A stretch of 64,000 nt of DNA from contig JADKBK010000017.1 in the NCBI GenBank assembly GCA_016715075.1, positions 21,986-85,985 on the forward strand, written 5' to 3'. A program made the position numbers and the translations under genes. Origin of the DNA: Bacteroidales bacterium. GTDB lineage: Bacteria > Bacteroidota > Bacteroidia > Bacteroidales > VadinHA17. This document shows positions 47,416-56,126 of this stretch, piece after piece. The first letter of the stretch is position 1. Every line of letters starts with the position of its first letter. The notes under the pieces are model-generated. The model was given only the letters and a program-made list of their open reading frames with translations. It was not told the DNA's origin and ran no database searches.

Positions 47416-48372
47416 CTATTTCTTCAACTCATTCCATGCAAGTGCTGCGGCTCCGAGCACAGCAGCATTTGTTTCGGAAACACCTGAGGGAAGGATCTTA
47501 ACTGTTCCCCTGAAAATCGGCATTACATTCTGATCAACATATTTACGGACAGGATCAAGAAGCAGCTCCCCTGCCTTTACCAGTCCCCCGAAGAGAAACA
47601 CAGCCTCAGGACTCGAAAATGTAACTGCATTAATTATTCCCAAAGCCAGCATTTCAGCCGTATAGTTAATTGCTTCAAGAGCTATTGCATCTCCTTTTTC
47701 AGCTTCTTCCACAATTTTTTTTGAGGTCAGCTCTGAAGGAGGAAGGTCTCTCAAAACACTGTCGGCTCTCATGTCGCTGAAGAGATTCAGCACTGTACGT
47801 ACAAGGCCCGATGCGGATGCATAAGTCTCATAGCATCCCCTGCGTCCGCAACCACATTCTCTGCCCCCGGGCACGATAACTGTATGACCAAGTTCGCCTG
47901 CAAAACCGGTGTGGCCATATACAACCTGACCGTTAATAACTATTCCGCTTCCCAGCCCTGTCCCAAGGGTGAGCACAATGAAGTCCTTCATCTCCTTTGC
48001 CCCTCCGAAAATCATCTCTCCCATGGCTGCAGCATTGGCATCATTGGTAACAATAACAGGAACATGAACTCTTTCTTTCAGGAACTCTGCCAAAGGAACT
48101 ATACCCTTCCAGGCAAGGTTTGGCGCCAGCTCAATAGTCCCCTTATGGTAATTGGCATTCGGAGCCCCTACTCCAAGTCCGATGAGCCTGTGACCCGGAT
48201 TCTCCCGAAGCATGATATTCAAGGCTTCATCCTGGGCATATGTATAATCTTTAATGTCCGGATAATCAACTGTTTTCAGCCTGTTCTCAGCAATTACATT
48301 GCCTGAATTATCAACAAGACCAAAAATTATATTGGTACCTCCTATATCAATGCCTGCAACAACATCTTTCAT
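47416..48372 (-). CDS. ROK family sugar kinase, second copy
   Basis: 318 aa paralogue of the ROK kinase at 42.2 kb, with GIDIGGTNIIFGLVD, TNDANAAAMGEMIFGG, and the zinc motif GHTV..CGCGRRGCYETY. First gene of the minus-strand amino-sugar cluster. Two kinases in the same cluster suggest that each takes a different substrate (for example GlcN or GlcNAc versus glucose or ManNAc); this is inference. Confidence 0.88.
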   Translation of the reverse strand: MKDVVAGIDIGGTNIIFGLVDNSGNVIAENRLKTVDYPDIKDYTYAQDEALNIMLRENPGHRLIGLGVGAPNANYHKGTIELAPNLAWKGIVPLAEFLKERVHVPVIVTNDANAAAMGEMIFGGAKEMKDFIVLTLGTGLGSGIVINGQVVYGHTGFAGELGHTVIVPGGRECGCGRRGCYETYASASGLVRTVLNLFSDMRADSVLRDLPPSELTSKKIVEEAEKGDAIALEAINYTAEMLALGIINAVTFSSPEAVFLFGGLVKAGELLLDPVRKYVDQNVMPIFRGTVKILPSGVSETNAAVLGAAALAWNELKK

Positions 48373-48422
48373 CTTGGGAACTGTATTAATTGTATATACC
48401 TGTTTCAGTTATTTATGCAACA

Positions 48423-50254
48423 CTATTTCCTCGAAGTTCTTTTCTCCTTCAACTTCTGCTCCTTGACAAACTGCTTCCCTATATCCCAGTCCTGATCCAT
48501 GTCCAGTACCCAGCCTGTCTTTAAACTTATCTCCTGAGGATAGTACGAAACAGGCTCCGGCTGGATCCCTCTGTTAAAGTCACCTGTTGTCCATTTCCCG
48601 TCGCCATTCTGATCATAGATCACCTTAAGTCTGTAATTCCCGCATCAAGCAAGGGGAAGGAAATTTTGGTATCGGTATTCACCGTTGCTTCACTTACAAT
48701 TTTTTCCTGACTGTTTAGCAATTGGATAATACAGCTGCCTTTGCTATTCTTTATGGTAATTGTAAGCTTGCTGTATGAATCCTCCTTTTTCACTGAAAAG
48801 TTAATCCCTGTCGAATCAGCATAATCATTATAGATGTTACCGAATGCGGCTGAATCGGCGACAAAAAGATATTTTTTATCCTGAATCAGATCTGAATTTA
48901 AAAAATATCTGGATGAATTGGTACTGTCTTTAACCAGGCTGTATCCGACCTTCACCCTGACAGAATCAGATACCTGGTAAAGCTTTATCTTTGTTGTATC
49001 CGGCTCCCTGAATGGTGTGCCGGAGGTAAAGACTATCTGCTGGCCCGGCTTTAATATATTACCCTTTATATTGTTTTCATAAGTAAAAGCTGCCTTTTTA
49101 ACTTTTGTCCCCCTCGAAGGACGCGGGGTCAGAAAGCGCATCTTGATAGTATCTTCCTTATAACCAAGTAATCCGAGAGTATCGGTAAAAGGATAGGTGA
49201 CGATGGTTACAAGCTGAGTCTGGGTATAGAGTGTACTGTCGGTAAGCCAGACCTTTATAGTATCCTTTTCACGGTTCTTTTCAATGAAGTAACTCTCTTC
49301 CCTGCTGCCGGGAATTTTCAGAGTGAAATCCATAGAATCTGGAGGAAGCGACAAAGTGTATGTCAGCTGATACTTAAGAGGCCTGCCGGATGAATTCAGA
49401 TAATGGTTTGTTTTCAAAGGGGCAAAAAGCATAAGGGGATACTCCCCGATAGGAACAATAGTATCCTGAATTATAGGTTCTTTCTTACCCTTAACATCTT
49501 TAACCTTTGGAATCACTTTCTTTACAGTAACAGTATCCTTGACGACAGGCATGAAATTCTTTTCCTCAGTAATCTCAACGGGAGTATTCATAAATGCAAA
49601 CTCCTCTTCCGGGAAGTTATAATTCTTACTGTTATCAGCATCCTTCAGGGCATAAAGCCTGTATGTACCGGCCTTTACATTATTGATCCTGAAATAGCCC
49701 TTCTGATCGACCCGCGAGATATAATCGGGAAGATGCTTAACCACAAAGGAATCTGCAAGCTCCCTGTACAGAAGCACCATTGTCTTTTCAGGCGTTTCGA
49801 GATTGAATGCATTGTAGACATTGCCTGTCACAGACAGCGAATCTATCACAGTTCCCGTGGAAAGGACAAATTGGTAATCCTCAATTGTGTTACCCTCATT
49901 AAGATCTTTGATAGCATCCTGAAAATAGAAGGTATAGGTAGTACTGTCCCTGAGATCCTCTTCCATCTGCGCGATCACATTTTTTCCCCTGACATAGACC
50001 TTTGGTTTCTTCTTTACCGGTGGGGAGACCATGAATTTGTCATTTATATTGTCAAGAGAAACATACTCGTCAAAAGTGATTGTAATGGTCTTACCCTTGA
50101 AATTTTTGGAACCGTATTCAGGAATTGTTTCCATAACCACAGGCAGTGTTCTGTCTCTCGGACCTCCGGAGGGATTACTTACTTTTGCACAGGCTCCGAT
50201 AAGAACAAAGAGTATTGACATAAGTAAAAACTGCCCGACTCTGTTCCTTTTCAT
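48423..50254 (-). pseudogene. Ig-like domain lipoprotein (SbsA Ig-like/CNA-B-like), frameshifted near the 3' end
   Basis: The main frame (50254 to 48620) encodes 544 aa: lipobox FVLIGAC (Cys22), an SbsA-type Ig-like domain (LPVVMETIPEYGSKNFKGKTITITFDEYV), a repeated prealbumin-like module (VDQKGYFRINNVKAGTYRLYALKDADN) and further beta domains. The conserved end (VIYDQNGDGKWTTGDF ... YYPQEISLKTGW) continues in another frame to 48423. The shift is near 48637, where one A is missing on the coding strand (GGAAATTAC expected). Restored size is about 610 aa. A Bacteroidota surface lipoprotein of unknown role. Confidence 0.82.
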
Positions 50255-50279
50255 AAATTAATCCTCCGTTTAAGAAATA

Positions 50280-50287
50280 CAAACTTA
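50280..50287 (-). promoter_or_regulatory. Bacteroidota -7 promoter element
   Basis: Reverse complement TAAGTTTG matches TAnnTTTG and lies 26 bases upstream of the Ig-like lipoprotein start, giving a short leader. No clear -33 element. Confidence 0.4.
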
Positions 50288-50374
50288 CATCATTTTTTAA
50301 AGATTCATTTCTTTAATGAATGAAAAACCCAATCCTCAAGGGGCAGTTTTAAGATTTATCATAATTTTATTTTC

Positions 50375-50382
50375 TACCTTTG
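50375..50382 (+). promoter_or_regulatory. Bacteroidota -7 promoter element for lgt
   Basis: TACCTTTG, a perfect TAnnTTTG match 24 bases before ATG 50406. Because it lies inside the longer frame that begins at 50316, it supports the internal ATG as the true start. Confidence 0.5.
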
Positions 50383-50405
50383 GCAGCAACGTAATTCTAT
50401 TTCTT

Positions 50406-51212
50406 ATGCACTTACTTATTGTTCCCTGGGATGTAAATCCGGAAATATTCCGGGTTGGTTCATTTGCTGTAAGATGGTATGGACTGCTGTTCGCTTCCTC
50501 CTTTCTGTTCGGATACATTATAATGAACAAAATTTTTAAGAATGAGAATCTGGAAGAAGCGGTTCTCGATCGTCTGACCATTTATATGGCAATAGGAGTT
50601 GTTGCAGGAGCAAGACTGGGCCATTGTCTTTTTTATGAGCCCTCATATTATCTCCAGCATCCTTTGGAGATACTTATGATATGGCATGGAGGACTTGCCA
50701 GCCATGGCGCTGCTGTCGGAATCCTTCTGGCTGTCTGGCTCTTTACCAAAAAAGAGAAGAAAGATTACCTATGGGTTCTTGACCGCGTTGCAATAGTGGT
50801 AGCCCTTTCCGGTTTCTTTATCAGGATGGGAAACCTGATGAACTCTGAGATTTACGGCGTTGAAACAACTCTTCCATGGGGATTTGTCTTCCTGAGAAAT
50901 CATGAAGTGGCTCCCAAACATCCCACACAGATATATGAGGGTCTGGCTTACCTGGCTATCTTCATCCTTCTTTATGTTATTTACTGGAGGAAAAAGGGTG
51001 AACATATCCAGGGATTGCTTATCAGCCTGATCTGCATCCTCATTTTTACCGCCCGGTTCTTCATTGAATTTGTCAAGGAAGATCAGGTTGCCTTCGAATC
51101 AACGATGAAGATGAATATGGGTCAGCTTCTGAGTATACCTTTCATCCTCCTGGGATTAGCCGGACTGATCTGGAGTATAAAAAGAAATAAGAGGGCGGTA
51201 ATAAAGAGGTAA
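50406..51212 (+). CDS. lgt: prolipoprotein diacylglyceryl transferase
   Basis: 268 aa integral membrane enzyme that attaches diacylglycerol to the lipobox cysteine of prolipoproteins. Conserved motifs: VRWYGLLFASSFLFGY, VGARLGHCLFYEP-type segment (GARLGHCLFYEPSYYL), HGGLASHGAAVGI with the essential His, the RMGNLMNSEIYG signature, and PTQIYE. The frame is open from ATG 50316, but the family normally starts near the residues encoded at 50406 and a promoter box lies in between, so 50406 is chosen. The many lipoproteins in the window depend on this step. Confidence 0.93.
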   Translation: MHLLIVPWDVNPEIFRVGSFAVRWYGLLFASSFLFGYIIMNKIFKNENLEEAVLDRLTIYMAIGVVAGARLGHCLFYEPSYYLQHPLEILMIWHGGLASHGAAVGILLAVWLFTKKEKKDYLWVLDRVAIVVALSGFFIRMGNLMNSEIYGVETTLPWGFVFLRNHEVAPKHPTQIYEGLAYLAIFILLYVIYWRKKGEHIQGLLISLICILIFTARFFIEFVKEDQVAFESTMKMNMGQLLSIPFILLGLAGLIWSIKRNKRAVIKR

Positions 51213-51241
51213 TAGTCTTATTCAAATTTTCTTTTACCTCT

Positions 51242-51330
51242 AAGGTCGCAAAGCTTGCACATTGAAGTTAACTACTTTGCGTACTTTGCGCTAAAGCTTT
51301 GCGTACTTTGCGGTTAATGGATATTGTATT
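51242..51330. repeat. CTTTGCG word repeat
   Basis: Spacer with copies of CTTTGCGTACTTTGCG and the partner GTCGCAAAGCTTGC; related words occur near 24637-24742. Non-coding, between lgt and the convergent tetR-type gene. Confidence 0.5.
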
Positions 51331-51354
51331 CTGGCTATCAGTAATCAGATTTTA

Positions 51355-51936
51355 CTATTTCTTCACAATTCCATAGAATAGCACGCCGAGAATGGCATTC
51401 AGCCTGCTCTCAATATTGACTTCCTTTTTTTTCCAGAAAAGAGGAACCTCAAGCCCTTTCAGGGTAGTCTGGATGGCAAGGGCAGTGTACTCACTGTTAT
51501 CAACATTAAAAACTTTTTTCCTTGTCCCGTCATAAAGGATTAACCTGAGTATGGCCAGCTCCTCACGGTCATATTTTGAACGGATATGCTCAATGAAATC
51601 AAAATGATCAAGATTCTTGTCAAAGATGGCATTATAATAGTTTGCCAGCTTTTCGAACGATTTCATCCTTACAAATACATAATTTTTCATTTTATCTGTA
51701 GGAGAATCAACTGATTTTATTGCTGTAGTAAGCTCATTCCTAAGGATATTGGCCTCCCATAGCACCACAGCCTCAAAGATCTCCTCCTTGCTTTCGAAAT
51801 AGTAGTAGATAGAACTCTTACCCATTTTCAGAGCCTTTGCTATCTCATCCATCGTAGTTTTCTTAAACCCGTAACGGCTGAAAATCTTGCCTGCCGAAAC
51901 AATAATTTTCTTTCTAAACTCCTCTTTGTTAATCAT
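51355..51936 (-). CDS. TetR/AcrR family transcriptional regulator
   Basis: 193 aa. Classical TetR helix-turn-helix at residues 10-50 (IIVSAGKIFSRYGFKKTTMDEIAKALKM, then SSIYYYFESKEEIF); the variable C-terminal ligand domain is helical. Target genes are unknown; there is no efflux operon adjacent. A full promoter with both boxes lies directly upstream. Confidence 0.92.
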   Translation of the reverse strand: MINKEEFRKKIIVSAGKIFSRYGFKKTTMDEIAKALKMGKSSIYYYFESKEEIFEAVVLWEANILRNELTTAIKSVDSPTDKMKNYVFVRMKSFEKLANYYNAIFDKNLDHFDFIEHIRSKYDREELAILRLILYDGTRKKVFNVDNSEYTALAIQTTLKGLEVPLFWKKKEVNIESRLNAILGVLFYGIVKK

Positions 51937-51970
51937 ATCCTTAGATATTTTGAAATTCCAATCCCTGTTG

Positions 51971-52001
51971 CAAAGATATAAAAATTAAAAAAGACAACAA
52001 A
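51971..52001 (-). promoter_or_regulatory. Bacteroidota promoter (-33 TTTG, -7 TATCTTTG) of the TetR gene
   Basis: Read on the minus strand: TTTG at 52001-51998, a 19-base spacer, then TATCTTTG at 51978-51971. This is the full consensus spacing. The start codon follows 34 bases after the -7 box. Confidence 0.6.
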
Positions 52002-52029
52002 AATATTCGAATTGATTGGTCGACAATTC

Positions 52030-52205
52030 GAATGAAGAAACGAGAGGCGGAGAGTTTCGGCTTGCGGCTTCCGGCTTTGGTCTTCGGCCTTCCCTTCCGA
52101 CTTCCGACTTCAGGCTTCGGTCTTCCAACTTCCACTTCGGCTTCGGTCTTCGGTCTTCCGGCTTCCGACTTCGGACTTCGGACTTCCGACTTCGGACTTC
52201 CGGCT
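52030..52205. repeat. degenerate CTTCGG/CTTCCG word repeat
   Basis: Some 170 bases made of imperfect copies of the words GGCTTCGGTCTTCCG and ACTTCCGACTTCGG. All three reading frames and both strands stay open, giving false Arg/Ser/Lys/Pro-rich ORFs. Same style as the repeats at 9.1, 24.1 and 54.8 kb. Confidence 0.75.
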
Positions 52206-52278
52206 AAAGAATAACAACATCTTGTATTATTTCGTAATTTTAATCTTTCAAAAAAGGTAATCGGTTTAGCATCAGGGA

Positions 52279-53389
52279 ATGAAAATAGGGAATAAGAACT
52301 ATCAGACAATATGGCTGGATGAGAACGATCCGGCAACAGTATGTGTAATCGATCAGCAAAAACTGCCGTTCGTCTTTGAGATAAAAAATCTTGAGGTCGG
52401 TTGATGATGTTTATGAGGCGATAGAAAACATGACTGTCAGAGGAGCTCCCCTGATAGGTGCTGCCGGAGCATTCGGATTATATCTGGCCACACTGGAGAT
52501 CACATCCCAGACAAACATACGGGAACATCTTTCGAATGCGGCCCGCTACCTCATCTCATGCCGGCCGACAGCAGTTAACCTCTCCTGGGCCGTAAATTAT
52601 GCCCTTGAGAAGCTGAACCGCGATCACTCACCGGCTTCACTTTCCGGGACTGCTCTGGATGCAGCGCTTGAAATATGTGAGATGGAGAAGGAATACTGCA
52701 GGCAGATAGGCAATCACGGACTGAAACTTATTGAAAGCCTCAGCGAAAAAAAGGGCGGCGCACCGCTGAATATCCTTACGCACTGCAATGCAGGATGGCT
52801 TGCGACAATTGATTACGGAACTGTTACAGCACCCATTTATCTTGCACATGATAAGGGAATACCTCTTCATATCTGGGTCGATGAGACAAGGCCGAGGAAC
52901 CAGGGCGCAAAACTTACTGCATGGGAACTTGGGGAATACGGTGTGCCGCACACATTGATTCCTGATAATACCGGAGGGCACCTGATGCAACAAAAGATGG
53001 TGGACGTTGTTTTTATAGGTAGTGACCGCACTACAGGCAGCGGAGATGTTGCAAATAAAATCGGGACATATCTAAAAGGACTGGCAGCTTTTGACAATAA
53101 TGTCCCTTTTTATGCACTGTTCCCATCAACATCAATCGATTTCAGCATAAGGGACGGCATCAGCGAGATAGCAATTGAAGAGCGCGATCCGGAAGAGGTA
53201 ACAACAATATCCGGTTTTGCCAACGGGATAATAGAGTCGGTGCGTATTTGTCCTGAAAATACAGCTGCAGCCAATTATGGATTTGATATTACACCTGCCC
53301 GGCTTATAACCGGATTGATAACAGAAAGAGGGATCTGCAAGGCAACAGAGAAGGAGATTAAGAAAATGTTTTCAGATAAATTCAAATAA
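52279..53389 (+). pseudogene. mtnA: S-methyl-5-thioribose-1-phosphate isomerase, frameshifted near the 5' end
   Basis: MtnA converts methylthioribose-1-phosphate (or 5-deoxyribose-1-phosphate) to the ribulose form. ATG 52279 opens MKIGNKNYQTIWLDENDPA ... PFVFEIKNL, the normal MtnA start, but the frame stops at 52402. The rest (RSVDDVYEAIENMTVRGAPL to the end) is in another frame; dropping one base in the CTTGAGG context near 52391-52396 joins them. Catalytic region ILTHCNAGWLATIDYGT (Cys), the DETRPRNQGAKLTAWEL motif and the GSDRTTGSGDVANKIGTY motif (catalytic Asp) are intact. Followed without gap by the aldolase gene. Confidence 0.88.
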
Positions 53390-53390
53390 T

Positions 53391-53990
53391 ATGCAAGGGG
53401 TCGTTAAGTTCAATTGTCATTGGAACCAGTCCGGACCGGTAATATCGGACGAACAGTATGAGATAATAAATTACTGGAGGGAGATCCTGTACAACATGGA
53501 CCTTATCGGGGCCTATGAAAATGGAGTTGGTTTCGGGAATATAAGCATGAGGATAGCCGGAGGCAACCAGTTTGTCATTACCGGTTCTGCCACAGGAGAG
53601 ATTCCCGAGCTCGAACCTGGGCATTATGTCAAGGTCAACTCGTTCAATATAGATGACAATGCCGTACAGTGCCTGGGACCATTGAAAGCCTCATCAGAAT
53701 CACTCACCCATGCGGCTATATATTCAGCTGACCCGGGAGCCAATGCAGTCATTCATGTTCACAGCATTGAACTCTGGAATGAACTCATTTATAAGGTTCC
53801 AACCACAAATCCGTCGATGGATTACGGCACAGCCGGGCTCGCAAAAGATATTCTGAGGCTTTTTCAAGACTCGGATGTTATCGAGAAAAGGATCATTGTG
53901 ATGGCGGGTGACAGAGCCGGTATATTATGCTTCGGAAATGATATGGATGAGGCTGTAAATGTATTATTGGAATATCTCAGGAAGCAGTAA
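53391..53990 (+). CDS. class II aldolase/adducin family protein of the methylthioribulose-phosphate branch
   Basis: 199 aa. The family core shows GFGNISMR, VITGSATGE, catalytic-position Glu103 in SSESLTH, and the zinc ligands His122 and His124 in VIHVHS. The usual third histidine (NHG or GH-type motif) appears as Asp174 in MAGDRAGILCFG. It starts two bases after the mtnA stop and its stop overlaps the mtnP start (TAATG). In this context it is either MtnB-like dehydratase or an Ald2-type aldolase that cleaves (methylthio)ribulose-1-phosphate to DHAP and an aldehyde. The mtnC/mtnD genes of the full methionine salvage route are not in the window. Confidence 0.72.
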   Translation: MQGVVKFNCHWNQSGPVISDEQYEIINYWREILYNMDLIGAYENGVGFGNISMRIAGGNQFVITGSATGEIPELEPGHYVKVNSFNIDDNAVQCLGPLKASSESLTHAAIYSADPGANAVIHVHSIELWNELIYKVPTTNPSMDYGTAGLAKDILRLFQDSDVIEKRIIVMAGDRAGILCFGNDMDEAVNVLLEYLRKQ

Positions 53991-54739
53991 TGGCAAAAAT
54001 CGGAATAATAGGCGGGTCAGGACTGGAGAACCCCGACATTCTTAAATCTCGCCGGGAGCATAATCCTGATACACCATATGGTAAGCCATCGTCACCCTTG
54101 TTATGCGGATCATTGAATGGTACGGAAATAGTCATACTCTCTCGTCACGGGCGGCATCATACAATTCCCCCTTCCAAAGTGAATAACCAGGCAAATATCT
54201 TTGCACTGAAAGCGACAGGCTGCACACACATCCTTGCAACAACAGCCTGCGGCAGCCTACGGGAGGAGATAGAGCGGGGTGACCTGGTGATTCCAGATCA
54301 GTTCATCGATTTCACGAGACACCGGAATATAACTTTTTTCGATGAGTTTGAGCCCGGGAAGATGAATCATACCCCTATGGCTGATCCCTTTGACAGGGAG
54401 CTGAGGGAGCTGTTAATTTCATCCGCTGTAAAAGCAGGTCTTAAAATTCATGAAAGTGGGACCCTGATAACGATTGAAGGTCCGAGGTTTTCTACCAGGG
54501 CGGAATCGAAGATGTTCCGGATCTGGGGGGCTGATGTTATCAATATGTCGGTTGCGCCGGAGGTAACTCTCGCAAATGAACTGGGGATTCCCTATGCTGC
54601 CATAGCCATGAGCACCGATTATGACTGCTGGAAGGATGATGAAGAATCTGTCTCATGGGAAGCTGTAATTGCTGTTTTTAACAGTAATGTCAGTAAGGTT
54701 CTGAGGCTTCTGCATGAGGTCATTCCGGCGATAAAATAA
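53990..54739 (+). CDS. mtnP: S-methyl-5'-thioadenosine phosphorylase
   Basis: 249 aa purine nucleoside phosphorylase of the MTAP group. N-terminal GIIGGSGLENPDIL with phosphate-binding GGSG, LSRHGRHHTIPPSKVNNQAN, the TIEGPRFSTRAESKMFR motif and the NMSVAPEVTLANELG ... ATDYDCW-type end (here STDYDCW) define MTAP. It splits methylthioadenosine, and often 5'-deoxyadenosine, into adenine and the ribose-1-phosphate used by mtnA. ATG overlaps the aldolase stop. Confidence 0.92.
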   Translation: MAKIGIIGGSGLENPDILKSRREHNPDTPYGKPSSPLLCGSLNGTEIVILSRHGRHHTIPPSKVNNQANIFALKATGCTHILATTACGSLREEIERGDLVIPDQFIDFTRHRNITFFDEFEPGKMNHTPMADPFDRELRELLISSAVKAGLKIHESGTLITIEGPRFSTRAESKMFRIWGADVINMSVAPEVTLANELGIPYAAIAMSTDYDCWKDDEESVSWEAVIAVFNSNVSKVLRLLHEVIPAIK

Positions 54740-54814
54740 TATTCGGATTTTCTTTTTATCAAGTTCTTGCAAAATTACATGTAAATAGCTAATATTGCAG
54801 CCGGTTTGAAAAGG

Positions 54815-54892
54815 TTCAAAGTTAATAGTTCAAAGTTCAGGGTTTCATCCTTGTTACAACAAACTTTAAACCTAAAACTTTAAACCTTCAAC
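54815..54892. repeat. GTTCAAAGTT / AACTTTAAAC word repeat
   Basis: Copies of GTTCAAAGTT (54815-54842) face AAACTTTAAACC copies (54863-54890), so the spacer just before the tRNA can fold on itself. Non-coding. Confidence 0.55.
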
Positions 54893-54900
54893 CAAATTTT

Positions 54901-54975
54901 GGGCCCATAGCTCAGCTGGTTAGTAGCACCTGACTCATAATCAGGGGGTCGCTGGTTCGAGCCCAGCTGGGCCCA
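54901..54975 (+). tRNA. tRNA with CAT anticodon (elongator Met or Ile2)
   Basis: Complete cloverleaf: acceptor GGGCCCA/TGGGCCC, D arm GCTCAGCTGGTTAGTAGC, anticodon stem CCTGA/TCAGG around loop CTCATAA, variable GGGTC, T loop GGTTCGAGCCC. The discriminator is A; CCA is not encoded. It is not the initiator type; elongator Met and lysidine-modified Ile2 cannot be separated by eye. Confidence 0.9.
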
Positions 54976-54981
54976 CCTTCG

Positions 54982-55014
54982 CCCGCCGAAGCTTTAGCAA
55001 CGGCGGGTTTTTTT
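54982..55014 (+). terminator. intrinsic terminator after the tRNA
   Basis: CCCGCC ... GGCGGG hairpin followed by seven T. It starts seven bases after the tRNA 3' end. Confidence 0.8.
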
Positions 55015-55231
55015 GTATGCTTGTACCTATCGCTGTTTATCAATATTTGCAATATGGTGGGCTTCAGTGAAACATTACTGAAACATTTCAGTTAAAATAG
55101 CTATATGTTTGATATGTCCCTGGGGACCTTGAGGGTGTGAAATGTGGGGATTTGGGGTGAGGATTTATAAAAAAACGTTACAAGCCTATTCAATTTTATC
55201 ATTATCCGTGTTAGCTATTCGGCATGTTAAG

Positions 55232-55965
55232 TTAAATGGTAGGATCAATATTTTCGAGAGTCACACCCTTTATTCGGAATTTAATCTGTTTTGCTTTGAT
55301 TCTTGTGTATCCGTTTTCTATTAGTAATTTAAGAACGTTTTCTATATCGTTTTGAGAAGATTTAAATCCAAAAATAATACCTGTCAATGATTCTTTTTTG
55401 AAAGGGACTGTCCCACTGGTTTTAGATATTAATCTCCATTCCTTTTCAAAGCTCCAAATAGTTTTTTTTTCCGAAGTATTTCGACTAGGTCATCTATTTT
55501 ACATAGTTCTGGGAAAGTGTCATTGTATTTAACTTGGTTCAGTTTTTCTTGAAGCACAATCATTTTTGAAAAATCAAATTCTAAGCAAACTCCTTTATAG
55601 TTGTCTCCATAGAATGCCCACATTATTTCACTTAATGGATCTGTTGTAAAACAGCAAGCACTCCACCCAAGTCCTTCCCTGAAAAGCATATTATATAAAA
55701 TTTGCATCCCCTTTTCTGTTTTAAGCATTGGAAGGATTCTTGTATTAATCCTATCATGTACGTCGGTATGTTCTTTTAAGTCGTTGGCTAATGTTTTAGA
55801 CGCTCCCTTAAATAGAGATCTTAAAAAATCATCTGATATTGAATATTTGCAATCATAAGGATCATTGAGCTCATTTTGATGAGAAAACCAAAACTGTGAG
55901 GATTTAATCATTTCCTCAAGATGGAAGTTATTCTTATGGTATTTATAAAGTAGGTTCGGATTCAT
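55232..55965 (-). pseudogene. DUF2971 family protein, frameshifted
   Basis: The frame from 55965 (MNPNLLYKYHKNNFHLEEMI) shows the typical DUF2971 features: SSQFWFSHQNELNDPYDCKY, a SACCFTTDPLSEIMWAFYGD motif and GVCLEFDF. It ends early at 55429; in another frame the conserved C-terminal FEKEWRLIS ... IIFGFKSSQNDIENVLKLL continues to a stop at 55232-55234. The shift lies in a run of nine T at 55462-55470 (plus strand). Restored length is about 245 aa. DUF2971 proteins are common in accessory islands and near defence or toxin genes; their function is unknown to me. Confidence 0.78.
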
Positions 55966-55982
55966 CTACGGAGTATCATATT

Positions 55983-56117
55983 GCCCATAACGTTTGAGGC
56001 TAAGTATAGTGCGGGTCTGCGTTAGATAAATTGTCCTGGTACCTGCAAATATAATGCGTTGCAGAATGTTTCCATTGCCACTAATCCCCGCATTATATTT
56101 AGCCTTTGTTAGGGTGC
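55983..56117. repeat. attC-like long imperfect inverted repeat
   Basis: Left arm GCCCATAACG ... AGGCTAAGTATAGTGCGGG (55983-56015) pairs with right arm CCCGCATTATATTTAGCCTT ... GTTAGGGTGC (56087-56117), with G-T pairs and a few extrahelical bases; the loop is about 70 bases. A TAAC / GTTA pair closes the outer ends. Size and layout match integron attC recombination sites, here directly after the HigBA pair in transcription order. The outer boxes do not fit the RYYYAAC/GTTRRRY consensus exactly. Confidence 0.45.
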
Positions 56118-56126
56118 GTAATGGGT

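Noticed and set aside
52016..52336. Open frames on both strands (Arg/Phe/Ser-rich and Lys/Pro/Ser-rich)
   Set aside because: All are products of the CTTCGG word repeat, which lacks stops in every frame.
55142..55324. Plus-strand frame of 60 codons
   Set aside because: It is antisense to the restored C-terminal part of the DUF2971 gene and has no start context or family.
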